NCBI GenBank assembly: GCA_041678005.1
Contig: JBAYOW010000008.1
Coordinates: 1 to 64,000, forward strand
From: Sulfurivermis sp041678005
GTDB lineage: Bacteria; Pseudomonadota; Gammaproteobacteria; Thiohalomonadales; Thiohalomonadaceae
Direction: 5' to 3'
DNA: 64,000 bases
The notes under the pieces were generated by a model. The model had not been told where the DNA came from. It ran no database searches and was given only the letters and a program-made list of their open reading frames with translations. Shown here piece after piece: positions 8,657 to 19,400 of the stretch; the stretch's first letter is position 1; every line of letters begins with the position of its first letter. The position numbers were made by a program, and so were the translations under genes.

Positions 8657-9387
8657 TGGTGAAAATTCAGCGTTTTGGTTTTTCCACTCTAGGCATGGCA
8701 CTTACTGAAGGCTGGCAACTCGCGCGTCAGACCAGGTTTGTAAGCAGCCTTTATGCCCTGTTGTTTGCCTTGTGTGGTGCCATTATCCTGGGTCTGTTGC
8801 TGGCGCGTGGCCTTACTCCCTTCATCATCATGGCAGCTGGCGCGTTCATGCTGGTGGCGCCTATTATCCTGGCTGGCTTTTTTGGTATTGCCCATGCGCA
8901 TGAGTCTGGTGCGAAGGTTCATTTAACTGACGCCTTGCGTGGGTTTGTTATGGCTTCACCAGCGCTTTGGGTCGTTGCACTGGTGTGTGCGCTATTGTTC
9001 ATGATCTTCATTACCGATGCGGCCATTCTTTATAGCTATATGGTTGGCGGTGTGCCGGTATGGTCGCATGAATTGTTACCCACTACAGCAGATGTGCAGC
9101 GTTTTCTGCTCTGGGGTTCGGTCTCCGTGGTATTTATGGCTTTTCTGATTTATTGTGTTGCAGCGTTTTCCGTGCCTCTGCTTTATGAGCGACGGACGAA
9201 CCTGGTTACGGCAGTTGCTACCAGCGTGCGCATTGTGTTTGCCAATTTTATTCCCGCACTGGTCTGGGCGATCATGTTGTCCAGCCTGATCATGGGCAGT
9301 ATTTTGTTGCTGCCTTTATTGTTGATTACCCTGCCCTGGTTGGCCTTTGCCAGTCGTAGTTTGTATCGCCACACCCTGCCTGAATAG
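8656..9387 (+). CDS. DUF2189-type integral membrane protein
   Basis: A 243-residue protein with six predicted hydrophobic helices (about 30-55, 58-85, 100-130, 150-175, 200-220, 225-240). The N-terminal cytoplasmic stretch and overall pattern match DUF2189 membrane proteins of unknown function. The ATG shares bases with the queF stop (TGATG). Context gives no pathway. Confidence 0.75.
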   Translation: MVKIQRFGFSTLGMALTEGWQLARQTRFVSSLYALLFALCGAIILGLLLARGLTPFIIMAAGAFMLVAPIILAGFFGIAHAHESGAKVHLTDALRGFVMASPALWVVALVCALLFMIFITDAAILYSYMVGGVPVWSHELLPTTADVQRFLLWGSVSVVFMAFLIYCVAAFSVPLLYERRTNLVTAVATSVRIVFANFIPALVWAIMLSSLIMGSILLLPLLLITLPWLAFASRSLYRHTLPE

Positions 9388-9462
9388 TGGCTATCGACGT
9401 CCTGCCTCTTGCCAAATGCAGCCCATCCACTGGCATATGTTCAATCCCCAGAAAAACCACAT

Positions 9463-10128
9463 TTAACAGTCTGCGCAAAAGATTTTCGCGGCATAGGCGT
9501 CAGTGTTATTGATATGTGCACGGTAGAGTTCAGCAAATTCCGCAACAACGGAATCCTGTACGGCAGTACGCTTAAGTAGATGCGCAGACCAGGCTTTTGT
9601 CTTGGGCAGGGCATGTAGCAGATTCATCTCATGCCATTTTTCCAGCAGGTGCAGGCGCAAAAAAAATGGCGCGAAGGCGGCATCCAGGAGGCTGAATTGT
9701 TCGCCAGCAAATAATGGTCCTGTAATTTGCTGTTCCAGTTGGGATAGCTTGGTCTGTAGTTCGTTTCTTATCTCGATAAAGGCGGTCTCATCTGCAGCAA
9801 TCATGGTTAGTTGATACTGGCTTACTAACAAAGTTGAAGAAAATTCAATCCATGCCCGATGATGGGCCTTGCGTAGCGGATCGCTTGGGTGCAGGGATGG
9901 CGGGTTGACCTCATCCAGATATTCCATGATCACGGCCGATTCAAACAGTACGGTATCGCCCAACTTGAGCAGGGGGACCTTGCCCAGCGGAGAAATGGCC
10001 TTGAACCAGTCTGGCGGGTTGCTCAGATCGATATATCTGATATCGAAAGGTACCTTTTTTTCCAATAGCACAATTACTGAGCGCTGGACAAAAGGACAGA
10101 GCTTGAAGCTGATTAGTTCAGGTTTCAT
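9463..10128 (-). CDS. glutathione S-transferase family protein
   Basis: A 221-residue GST. The N-terminal thioredoxin-like half carries CPFVQR (Cys 12) in the active-site position, GKVPLL with cis-Pro (about 50) and the glutathione-binding ESAVIMEYL (about 64-72). The C-terminal half is all-helical. A Cys in CPFxQR is typical of Cys-type GSTs (omega/beta-like), which tend to act as thiol transferases. It follows the HIT gene after 35 bp on the same strand, so the two are probably cotranscribed. Confidence 0.87.
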   Translation of the reverse strand: MKPELISFKLCPFVQRSVIVLLEKKVPFDIRYIDLSNPPDWFKAISPLGKVPLLKLGDTVLFESAVIMEYLDEVNPPSLHPSDPLRKAHHRAWIEFSSTLLVSQYQLTMIAADETAFIEIRNELQTKLSQLEQQITGPLFAGEQFSLLDAAFAPFFLRLHLLEKWHEMNLLHALPKTKAWSAHLLKRTAVQDSVVAEFAELYRAHINNTDAYAAKIFCADC

Positions 10129-10163
10129 TTATTTGAATTCAATATTTTCCGCTCATTTGACTG

Positions 10164-10505
10164 TTAGCCCGGCGGCCAGGCCAGATTGCGGCCAGCCAGC
10201 AGGTGCAGGTGGATATGAAATACTGTCTGGCCGCCTGCTTCATTGGTATTCATAACCAGACGATAGCCATCGTTGGCAAATCCAAGTTTGGCAGCCAGCT
10301 CGCGTGCAGCCAGGAATAGGTGGCCTATGATGGGGATGTCGTTTTCAACCAGCTCATTGACGGTAGCTATGTGCCTGCGCGGAATGAGCAGAATGTGGGT
10401 TGGTGCCTGGGGGTTGAGATCATGAAAGGCGATGACATGCTCGTCTTTGTAGATAATCCCGGCCGGGATTTCACCAGCAACAATCTGGCAGAAGATACAG
10501 TTCAT
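10164..10505 (-). CDS. hinT: HIT-family nucleotide hydrolase (HinT-like)
   Basis: A 113-residue HIT protein: the histidine triad is HIHLHLL (about 97-103), and the N-terminal zinc ligands are CIFCQI (Cys 3, Cys 6). The size and the N-terminal FCQIVAGEIPA are those of HinT/HINT1, purine nucleoside phosphoramidases. It is first of a likely two-gene unit with the GST downstream. The C-terminus ends LAWPPG. Confidence 0.93.
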   Translation of the reverse strand: MNCIFCQIVAGEIPAGIIYKDEHVIAFHDLNPQAPTHILLIPRRHIATVNELVENDIPIIGHLFLAARELAAKLGFANDGYRLVMNTNEAGGQTVFHIHLHLLAGRNLAWPPG

Positions 10506-10665
10506 ATGGGCTCCTGTTAGAATGCTTATTTACTACACTTTACATTTTTTCTCTCAGCAAGACCATTATTGACAAGCTGCATACAGGCTGTCAGGGAGCT
10601 CTTGTTAGTGGTTTTGTTGCACTGTGTGTGCCGTCGAGACTGGTTAAATATGCAGGTTTCACTTC

Positions 10666-11319
10666 TTAACGCCAGTCGCTCCAACTTTGACGCCTGCGTA
10701 GCTTGGGCAGGATCAGGCCCAGGGCCAGTCCGATCAATATCACGGCGGCTCCGGCCAGAAACCAGTCGCGGTTGGTGCGATCACGCAGGGCGGTATTTTC
10801 TTCTTGCAGCAGAAGTGTATCAAGCTCCAGTTCTTGCAGACGTTTGCTGATTTCCCGATTCTGTTTTTCCAGTTCCAGCGGCCTGGCGGCTACGGTTTTC
10901 AGTTGTTCCAATTCTGCCTGCAGTTTTTCTACTGTTGTGCTGGCCTGTTTTTGCTCGTCTTCAACGCTGTGTTTTTCATTTCGCAGGTTTGCCAAATCTT
11001 TTTTGAGCTGCTGATTTTCCGTGGTAAAACGCTCCAGGCGCTGCTCCATCTGCGCGAGGAGATCGCGCGCTGCGGGAGTGGTTACAAGATATTGGCTAAG
11101 CACCCAGCCTTCTGTGCCATCTTTAAGTCGTACCCGAGCGTATTTGTCATTGCGTTCCAGCACCTCCATGGCGGTGCCGGAGGAGAGAGAGCGCAGGACC
11201 TGGAAGGCCGTACCCTGGCCGGTGCGCAGTGTGATGGTCAAGTTATCGTCAACATAATTTGTCTCGGCCAGAGCGGTTATTGTGACGGCGAACAGCAGGG
11301 TTAATAACAGGCCTCGCAT
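10666..11319 (-). CDS. SH3-domain membrane protein, TIGR04211/YgiM-like (paralogue 2)
   Basis: A 217-residue protein with the same plan as the gene at 7591: signal peptide (MRGLLLTLLFAVTITALAE), SH3b domain (NVR-type region replaced by ITLRTGQGTAFQVL, then MEVLERNDKYARVRL and GTEGWV), a longer coiled coil (about 85-185), one TM helix and a basic tail. ATG at 11319 is preferred because GGAAGA lies upstream and the signal peptide is then N-terminal; the frame is open upstream to 11391. The gene follows the GGDEF-EAL gene by only a few bases. Confidence 0.8.
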   Translation of the reverse strand: MRGLLLTLLFAVTITALAETNYVDDNLTITLRTGQGTAFQVLRSLSSGTAMEVLERNDKYARVRLKDGTEGWVLSQYLVTTPAARDLLAQMEQRLERFTTENQQLKKDLANLRNEKHSVEDEQKQASTTVEKLQAELEQLKTVAARPLELEKQNREISKRLQELELDTLLLQEENTALRDRTNRDWFLAGAAVILIGLALGLILPKLRRRQSWSDWR

Positions 11320-11394
11320 GGGAGTCTTCCGGATTGCTGAAACCGGCATATTTTGGTGGCTCATATATTTTTTGTCAGTGTGATCGGTCACAAT

Positions 11395-13965
11395 TCAGGC
11401 TCTTTTGCTTAGCAAACAGGGTAGTTCACGGCTGGGGTGGCCAATATGAAAGCCCTGGGCATAGGGGATGCCAGCTTCTTGAATGTAGGTGAGTAACTCC
11501 TCATTTTCTACAAATTCAGCCAGCGCCTGGATGCCGAGTTGTTGGGCCAGATTGGCGATACTATGCACAAATGCTCGATCGCGCGTGTCGTTAAGCATAT
11601 TCATGATAAATTCGCCTTCGATCTTGAGGTAGTCGATGGGAAAGCGTTTGAGGTAATGAAAGGAAGAAAATCCAGAGCCAAAATCGTCAATAGCCAAGCC
11701 GAATCCTTCCAGTTTTAAATTATTGACGAATTGCTCCAGCAGGGTGATGTTTTTTATCGTATCACGCTCGGTGATTTCAAAAACCACCTGTTTGGGCTGG
11801 ATTTGGTAGGTGTTGCTAAGAACCTTTACTGCAGGAATAAATTCGTTGAGCACCAGGGCGCGTGGAGATAGATTGATGAATATTTTTCCTTGATAGCCAG
11901 CATTTTGTATTTTAGCAAATGCCTTTTCCATGACGACGTAATCCAGTTTGTGGATCATGCCAATTCTCTCGGCGATCTCGATGAATTCATGTGCGCCCAT
12001 CAGCTTGCCATCTTCAAGCTCGATCCGTGAAAGCAGCTCCACAGCCGCGATTTGATTGTTAGCAACATCAAGTATGGGCTGAAAGAAAGGGATCAGCTGT
12101 TTGTTGTTGATGGCATTGGCAATGAGCAGACTTTTCTCGCCTATGCTGCGAAAGACCTCGACAACATCCTCCGCAGTCGGCAGGCCGATACGGTTTTTTC
12201 CATCGGTTTTTGCCTTGTACATCATGTTATCGGCAAACAGGAACAGATCCTTGGGGTCGGTTGCGTGTTCAGGAAAGATCGCAATGCCTATGGATGCCGT
12301 GGCTTGCACCAGGCTTTGGTCAGGTGCATGCATGGAAAGCTCGGCAACGTTGGCAAGTATGCGCTCACTGACTGTATAGGCCTGCTCGGCATCACTGTCG
12401 GGAAGTACTACGACAAATTCATCACCGCCATAGCGGGCGAGGATATCGCCATTGCGCAGGGCCTGGCGGACACTGATGGCAAAGGCCTGCAGGAAGCGAT
12501 CGCCAAAGGAGTGGCTATAGCTGTCATTGATAGTCTTGAAATTATCCAGGTCGATGACCAGCAAGGCAAAGTGGTAGTCGTGACGCTGAGCACGGCTTAC
12601 TTCATAACCGAGCAACTCCCAGAATAGACGCTGGTTGTAGAGGTTGGTGAGAGGATCGCGGGTGGCATAGAACTCCAAATCTTTGGTGTATTTGTAGATG
12701 GCCTTAACAGAACCGACGACGTTGAGCAGGGTGGAGAGGATGCTCTCTATGACCAACAGGCGTATTTCGTCCTGTTTGAGTGTGGCATGTACACCGATGC
12801 CGACGATGCCGCCGATCTTGGGTGTATCGACCAGCAGCGTTTTGGTTTGCAGCTCAATATCAGTCTGCAACAGATTGATTTCGGCATTTTCGGGTTGGGC
12901 AATATTGTGATTGATGGTAAGCGCGCTGATGCTGCTGAACTGTTTGCTATTGGCAAGGACATGCCGTACCGATGCCTCCATTTCACTGCGGGTGGCGTCA
13001 GAGGGCGGGCTTACCCAGAAGATCTCCAGATCAAACAGCTCGTCATCCACTTTGAATATGGAGAACAGAGTGTGCGCCGCGATGACTTTGTTAATGTCAA
13101 TTAACAGGTGGCTTATGTACTCGCGCCAGTCACGTACTACTTCTGAAGTGATGATGAATTTTTCCAGCAGGCGTATTTCAAATTCAAGCAGTTCCTTGTC
13201 CACGGCTACAGTGCGCAGCTTGGTGGTCAGTTCTGTCACCTTGGCAAACAGCTCGTTCAGTTCATTGAAGCCCAGGTCGATATTGTTTAATTCAAGATGT
13301 GTGAGGTCGGATACCTTGTTTACGTTGTCGATCTTCTGCTGCAGGATTGCGATGGAGCCATTGATGCGGTGACTGAGGTAGAAGGCGACGCCAAGGGCGA
13401 CGAGAAAAGGCAGTGGAGCGATTAACAGCAAGGGTAATAATAAATCAGATTTGGCCTTGCTGATCAGTGGGCCGAGGTCTTGCTGCACAGTAATTACGCC
13501 AAGTACATCGCCAATCCTGGCATTGCTATGACAGCGCAGGCATTCATCGCGCGCGATGAGCGGCCGTGTGCTGCGCAGGATTTGGGCTGTCTTTTCGTTC
13601 TGCGGGCGGGCAAAAATCAAGGTGCGCTCCAGCAAGGGATCGATGGCGGGCTGCTCGATTGGGCCAAAGCGTTCATCGACCAGGTTACTGCGGTAAATGG
13701 AGATCTTGTGACCTGCATCCTTGGCACTGGCCTGGATGGATTCGATGAATTCTTCCAGTTGTGCGCGGGTCCAGCCACGGCGCATGATTTGATACATGGC
13801 GTTGAAGGTGCCATCAGTTACCGTGCTGGCCATGGTGGCGGCGCTGTCATCAATTGCTCGATCGTAGACATGGGTGGTTGCCAGATACATACCGGCGAAC
13901 AGGGCCAGGGATACGGTCAGGGCGGCGGTGAGGATGAATACTTTTATAGTTTTGAATGTGGACAT
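11395..13965 (-). CDS. haem-c sensor GGDEF-EAL protein (Tll0287-like periplasmic domain)
   Basis: An 856-residue membrane protein for c-di-GMP turnover. It has TM1 (about 7-29) and a periplasmic Tll0287/DUF3365-like domain with one covalent haem site CLRCH (142-146). TM2 (about 175-198), a cytoplasmic linker and a GAF-like region (to about 430) follow. GGDEF is intact (RYGGDEF, near 510) with an RxxD I-site (RNGD) five residues before it. EAL (near 645) reads ELL in place of EAL but keeps the catalytic Glu and has DDFGSG. Redox or gas sensing at the haem probably tunes synthase or esterase activity (inference). The SH3 gene follows directly. Confidence 0.9.
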   Translation of the reverse strand: MSTFKTIKVFILTAALTVSLALFAGMYLATTHVYDRAIDDSAATMASTVTDGTFNAMYQIMRRGWTRAQLEEFIESIQASAKDAGHKISIYRSNLVDERFGPIEQPAIDPLLERTLIFARPQNEKTAQILRSTRPLIARDECLRCHSNARIGDVLGVITVQQDLGPLISKAKSDLLLPLLLIAPLPFLVALGVAFYLSHRINGSIAILQQKIDNVNKVSDLTHLELNNIDLGFNELNELFAKVTELTTKLRTVAVDKELLEFEIRLLEKFIITSEVVRDWREYISHLLIDINKVIAAHTLFSIFKVDDELFDLEIFWVSPPSDATRSEMEASVRHVLANSKQFSSISALTINHNIAQPENAEINLLQTDIELQTKTLLVDTPKIGGIVGIGVHATLKQDEIRLLVIESILSTLLNVVGSVKAIYKYTKDLEFYATRDPLTNLYNQRLFWELLGYEVSRAQRHDYHFALLVIDLDNFKTINDSYSHSFGDRFLQAFAISVRQALRNGDILARYGGDEFVVVLPDSDAEQAYTVSERILANVAELSMHAPDQSLVQATASIGIAIFPEHATDPKDLFLFADNMMYKAKTDGKNRIGLPTAEDVVEVFRSIGEKSLLIANAINNKQLIPFFQPILDVANNQIAAVELLSRIELEDGKLMGAHEFIEIAERIGMIHKLDYVVMEKAFAKIQNAGYQGKIFINLSPRALVLNEFIPAVKVLSNTYQIQPKQVVFEITERDTIKNITLLEQFVNNLKLEGFGLAIDDFGSGFSSFHYLKRFPIDYLKIEGEFIMNMLNDTRDRAFVHSIANLAQQLGIQALAEFVENEELLTYIQEAGIPYAQGFHIGHPSRELPCLLSKRA

Positions 13966-14179
13966 GCAAGATTCGTCTCGTGATGGGAACTTGTCCGTGC
14001 TGATCGCTCATTATGGTGGATTTGATTTTTGCACATTGTCCAGCCTTCGGCTATGTCTGTTTGATGTATGCATGATTGAACTGGAATATGTGGCAAGATA
14101 TGTCGCCTAATGTTTAGTCCAGACGATGAAGTTCTGGTAATCCATCCCTTAATCAAGAAGAGTTGTTACACATCACCTC

Positions 14180-14965
14180 ATGCTGAGCTATCCAAATATT
14201 GATCCTGTAGCCATCTCGCTGGGGCCGCTCAAGGTGCACTGGTATGGCCTGATGTATTTGATCGGCTTTGCCGGTGGCTGGTGGCTGGGGCGTGTGCGGG
14301 CCAGGCGTCCAGGGACGGTGATGACGCATGCGCAGGTCGATGACTTTGTCTTTTATGTCGCTCTGGGCGTGGTACTGGGCGGGCGTATTGGTTATATCCT
14401 GTTTTATAATTTCTCCTCTTTTATCAGTGAGCCCTGGATTCTGTTCAAGGTCTGGCAGGGCGGGATGTCGTTTCATGGTGGCCTGCTCGGTGTGCTGACT
14501 GCGGTATGGCTGTACGCGCGCAAGTTGCAGGTGCGTTATTTTGCGGTAGTGGATTTTGTCGCCCCATTGGTGACGATAGGTCTGGGCACCGGTCGTCTGG
14601 GTAATTTCATCAATGGCGAACTCTGGGGCAAGGTGACAGAGCTGCCTTGGGGGATGGTGTTTCCTGGTGCCGGGCCGTTGCCCCGGCATCCAACGCAATT
14701 GTATGAGTTCTTGCTGGAGGGCGTGTTGTTGCTTACGATTCTCTGGATATATTCCAATCGGCCACGACCAGTGATGGCTGTTTCTGGCATGTTTGCCCTT
14801 TGTTACGCAACTTTTCGCTTTGTAGTGGAATTTGTGCGTGAGCCAGATGCACATATAGGTTATCTGGCCTTTGATTGGCTGACCATGGGGCAGATCCTGT
14901 CGTTACCGTTGTTTTTGGTCGGGGTGGTGTTGATGTATCTGGCAAAAAGAAAGGGTTGTGCATGA
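14180..14965 (+). CDS. lgt: prolipoprotein diacylglyceryl transferase
   Basis: A 261-residue inner-membrane enzyme that transfers diacylglyceryl from phosphatidylglycerol to the lipobox Cys. Seven hydrophobic helices are visible. Diagnostic stretches are HWYGLMYL, GGRIGYILFYN, GGMSFHGGL (the essential His) and the Lgt signature GRLGNFINGELWG. The start has no strong RBS but matches family length. It overlaps the next gene by ATGA (4 bp), the lgt-thyA order usual in gammaproteobacteria. Confidence 0.97.
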   Translation: MLSYPNIDPVAISLGPLKVHWYGLMYLIGFAGGWWLGRVRARRPGTVMTHAQVDDFVFYVALGVVLGGRIGYILFYNFSSFISEPWILFKVWQGGMSFHGGLLGVLTAVWLYARKLQVRYFAVVDFVAPLVTIGLGTGRLGNFINGELWGKVTELPWGMVFPGAGPLPRHPTQLYEFLLEGVLLLTILWIYSNRPRPVMAVSGMFALCYATFRFVVEFVREPDAHIGYLAFDWLTMGQILSLPLFLVGVVLMYLAKRKGCA

Positions 14966-15755
14966 AGCAGTATCTGGATCTGATGGCGCATGTATTGGAG
15001 CATGGCACACGCAAAGCTGATCGCACTGGAACCGGCACGCTAAGTGTATTCGGTTATCAAATGCGCTTTGATTTAGCGGCAGGTTTCCCATTGGTGACGA
15101 CCAAAAAGCTGCATTTAAAATCCATTATTCATGAGTTGCTGTGGTTTTTACGCGGTGATACCAACGTTGCCTACCTAAGGAAAACGGCGTGTCCATCTGG
15201 GATGAATGGGCGGATGAGCATGGCGAGCTAGGTCCTATTTACGGCTACCAATGGCGCTCCTGGCCGACCCCTAGCGGCAATCATATCGACCAAATTGCCC
15301 AGGTTATAGATCAAATCAAAACCAATCCGGATAGTCGTCGCATGATAGTTTCCGCTTGGAATGTGGCCGCGATAGATGATATGGCGTTGCCACCATGCCA
15401 TGCGTTTTTTCAGTTTTATGTAGCCGATGGGAAACTGTCTTGCCAACTGTATCAGCGTAGTGCTGATATTTTCCTGGGAGTGCCGTTCAATATCGCCTCA
15501 TACGCCTTGCTGACGATGATGATGGCGCAGGTGATGGGACTTGAGCCTGGGGACTTTGTGCATACCCTGGGAGATGCCCATCTTTACAGCAATCACCTTG
15601 AGCAAGCGCGTATGCAGCTGGGGCGCGAGCCTTTCCCATTGGCACAAATGCAGCTCAATCCCGAGGTGCGCTCCATTTTTGATTTTTGTTACGAGGATTT
15701 CACATTGTTGGACTATAACTGCCATCCACATATCAAAGCTCCTGTTGCTGTCTGA
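14962..15755 (+). pseudogene. thyA: thymidylate synthase, interrupted by a 1-nt frameshift
   Basis: ThyA methylates dUMP to dTMP. The first frame holds residues 1 to about 71 (MKQYLDLMAHVLE ... FLRGDTNVAYL). The rest, from IWDEWADEHG through the catalytic PCHAFFQFY to HIKAPVAV, is in another frame. Adding one base near 15174-15180 restores a continuous 264-residue protein, exactly the usual length, with KENGVSIW at the junction. All active-site residues are present. There is no canonical slippery heptamer. It is either a sequencing or assembly error or a true loss-of-function mutation. It lies between intact lgt and folA. Confidence 0.9.
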
Positions 15756-15890
15756 AGAAACCTCTAATCAAACCGTCGCGCCCGCGCAAGCGTGGTATAT
15801 AAGAAGTTTCTTTATTTGCATAACAACAAAGTTACTGGATGGAATTATTTTATCGGAGATGGATAAAAACCACAGGGAATGTAAGGTAAG

Positions 15891-16424
15891 ATGACAAAGT
15901 CACCCTGGGAACCAATCTTGCAAACAAAAAAAATTTCAATCATTGCGGCCCTGGCGGAGAACCGCGTCATAGGCATTGAAAATCGTCTGCCATGGCATTT
16001 GCCTGGCGATATGCGCTGGTTTCGCCGTCATACCCTGGGCAAGCCAATACTGATGGGGCGCAAGACCTTCGAGTCGCTGGGTCGTCCCTTGCCTGAACGG
16101 CATAATATCGTGGTAACTAAAGATACAGGCTATCAGGCCGCCGGTGCCACGGTCGTCCATTCCATTGATGAAGCCTTGCAGACAGCTGGTGATGTGTCTG
16201 AAGTGATGATCATCGGCGGTGAATCATTCTACCGGCAGATGCTGCCACAGGCCGATCGCCTGATCCTGACATTGGTACACGCAAAGATTACGGGCGATGC
16301 CTGGTTTCCCGAGTTTGCCTGGGCAGACTGGCAGGAGATCGAGCGCGAGGATCACGTTGCAGATGAACAAAATACCCACGCCTTCAGCTTTTTGGTGTTG
16401 GAAAAACGAGAGGATGCAGTATGA
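15891..16424 (+). CDS. folA: dihydrofolate reductase
   Basis: A 177-residue DHFR that regenerates tetrahydrofolate after thymidylate synthesis. Visible are IIAALAENRVIGIENRLPWHLP with the catalytic Asp in LPGDM, GRKTFESLGRPLP (NADPH site) and VMIIGGESFY. The N-terminus is about 12 residues longer than in most DHFRs; a shorter start is possible, but no ATG offers it. The GGDEF-EAL gene starts on its stop codon (ATGA). The 135 bp before it, after thyA, hold no other gene. Confidence 0.95.
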   Translation: MTKSPWEPILQTKKISIIAALAENRVIGIENRLPWHLPGDMRWFRRHTLGKPILMGRKTFESLGRPLPERHNIVVTKDTGYQAAGATVVHSIDEALQTAGDVSEVMIIGGESFYRQMLPQADRLILTLVHAKITGDAWFPEFAWADWQEIEREDHVADEQNTHAFSFLVLEKREDAV

Positions 16425-19400
16425 CCTTGCAACGAACCGCGCAACTGCAACGTCGTATCCAGCTCTTTGCCATGTTTGGCGTACTAGTGACTGGCTTGTT
16501 GGTAGGCCTGGTTACTGGAGTGCCGCTTTACCAGCAGGGGCGCGCGCATAGCGAGGATACAGTACATGCACAGATGCATGCCCAGGCCCAGGGAGTTGCC
16601 CAATATCTGGGACGCCTGGCGAATGTGGCGATGTTGCTTACCAGTCGCAGCGTCATTCGTGATTACCTTGAGGCCTATAACCGTGGCGAGATCACTCGCG
16701 AGGAGCTGGCCGGTTTCAGTGTTGCCCGCTTGCAGGATGCACTGAAACAAAGTACCGATGTGGTGGGTTTGGTACGGCTGGATGCCAGTGGTGAGCCAGC
16801 CATCAGGATAGGATTGCAGCCTGAACGCAAGGATTGGCCGAATGTGCCTGCACAGCATAAAGAGCCTGTTATTTATGGGCCATTAGTCATTGATGGAGAG
16901 CCTCATCTTTTGGTCGGAGCCCCTATCATCAATCGCCAGGGTGAGCGCGTGGGTACTGATATTGCTGTCTTCGAACTTGATGATCTATTGCAGCTGTTGA
17001 GCAATAAAACCGCCTTTGGCCTGAATGTCCGGCAGTATCTTGCCAGTCCATCATATGGTTTTTTGATGGTATTGGATGCGCAAGCCACAGCGCTGACTGT
17101 GTTGCCGATGGATGCTGATTTACAAGCTTTTTTTCAGCTGGCCGCAGCTGGCAAGGAAGGCGTGCAATCACTCAATGACCACAAACTGTTTTATGAGCCA
17201 TTGGCCGGTGCGACTGGCTGGGGCATGTTGCTGCAGATAGAGAACGCCGAACTTTATTTGCCTGTGCAACAACAATTATTGTTACCTGTTTTGACTATCT
17301 TGTTATTGCTTGTTGTAGCCGCCGTTTTGACTGCATATCTGATTCGCCCGCTGGCCAAAGAGGTGATCAATACATCGTGGGCATTGGCAAAAAGTGAACA
17401 ACATCTGCGCACACTGATCAATGCCGCGCCTGACATCATCAGCTTCAAGGATGGCGAGGGGCGCTGGCTGGAAGTCAATCATGCCAAGTTGGCGCTGCAT
17501 GGCCTGGAGGGTGTGGATTACCGTGGCAAGACCGATGCGGAGCTGGTTGAATTTATTGAGCCACATCGCAGGTATGCCTTTCTCGGCTGTGCAGACAGTG
17601 ACCAACAGGCCTGGCAGAGAGGGGAGATTTTACGTAATGAAGAGATCATCCACGATCTGGCTGGCAAGGAGCGTATCTACGATGTAATGAAAATTCCGGT
17701 GTTTGGTGACGATGGTCACCGTAATGCCATCGTCGTATTTGGACGAGATGTAACCAAGCGCCGGCAGGCCGAGCTGGCCTTGCAGCAATCGGCACAAGAA
17801 TGGTCCTACGCGATGAACTTCTCCGAGGATGCGATCTGTCTGCTCAACCTACAAGATCGGGTGATGCGTGCCAATCGTGCCTGCTGCCGTTTGTTTGGCC
17901 TTGCTGAAGAGCAAATCATTGGCCGTGATATGGCTGAGCTGCTGCATCCGCAGGGCGAAAAGGAGGACTGTGAGATCTGTGAGGCAAGGCGATTACTTGA
18001 AGATCGCCACATCATTGTCGATCTCGATAACCCAGCCAATTCATTGGGCTTCCCCTATGAGGTGTCCATTCGCGTCATCCATGATACCGCCAACCAGGCT
18101 TCAGGCATTATGATGGCGATAAAGGATTTGACGCGCATGCGGCAAACGGAAGAACAGTTGCGCCTGGCGGCCAGTGTATTCGAGAACAGCCAGGAGGCCA
18201 TTGTGATCCTGGATCATGCACATCGTATCATCGAGGTTAACAAGGCTTTCAGTGTGATCGTCGGCTATGCAGTTGAGGAGATGCCCGGCCGCCTGTTAAG
18301 TGATTTGCTCAGCAAGGAACAGAATGGAATATTGAATGACCGGCAGTTATGGGGCCTGGTGGATGAACAAGGTGGCTGGCAGGGAGAGTTATGGTATCGG
18401 CATAAGGATGGAGACATCTTCCCGGCTTGGCAGAATTTCAGCCTGGTGCGCGATGCACAGGGAAAAACCTTGCGCTATATCGGCGCTTTCACCGATATTT
18501 CTGATAAGAAGGCCGCTGAATATCGTATCCATCGCTTAGCCCATTATGATCTTTTGACCGATCTGCCAAACCGGGTGTTGTTGCAGGATCGCTTGCAAAA
18601 TGCCCTCGAACGCATGCGTCGTACCGAACAGCTATTGGCAGTATTGTTTATAGATCTGGATCGTTTCAAGAACGTCAATGACAGCCTTGGCCATCCTGTT
18701 GGTGATCGTTTGTTGCAAGTAGTGGCGCAGCGGCTGATCAGTGTATTACGCGAGCAGGATACAGTAGCGCGATTGGGTGGAGATGAATTCCTGCTGATCC
18801 TAGAGGAGTTGCGCAATCCACAATATGCGGCCGTGGTGGCGCACAAGATTCTGCAGCACCTTAACAGGCCCATTCATATTGATGAGCATGTTCTTTATAT
18901 AGGCGCGAGCATCGGTATTAGTGTCTTTCCTGATGACGGCGAAGATGTGGATGCCCTGGTCAAGCATGCCGATACAGCCATGTATAGGGCCAAGGATCTG
19001 GGACGTAATAACTACCAGTTCTATACCGAGGAGTTGACACGGCTAAGCCTTGCGCGCTTTGAGTTGGAGCGCGATCTGCGCCAAGCCCTGGAACGAGATG
19101 AGTTCCTACTTTATTACCAGCCACAAACCGCCAGTAAAAATATCCTCTGTACAGGTGCCGAGGTATTGGTGCGCTGGCGCCACCCGGAGAAAGGCCTGAT
19201 CCAACCTGACTATTTTATTCCGCTGGCGGAGGAGACAGGGCTCATCCATGCGCTGGGTCGCTGGGTGCTGTTGACGGCCTGTCGTCAGGCGAAGATCTGG
19301 CAGGAGCAGGGACGCCAGCTGCGCGTAGCAGTCAATCTGTCCGGTCTGCAGATAGTACATGGCGATATTGTAGGGTTGGTGAATACCGCACTCAGTGAAA

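Noticed and set aside
14153..14854. 233-codon minus-strand ORF inside lgt
   Set aside because: Fully antisense to a clear lgt gene, with His/Gln-rich shadow composition.
15171..15185. programmed frameshift in thyA
   Set aside because: No X-XXY-YYZ heptamer, and ThyA is not known to use frameshifting.
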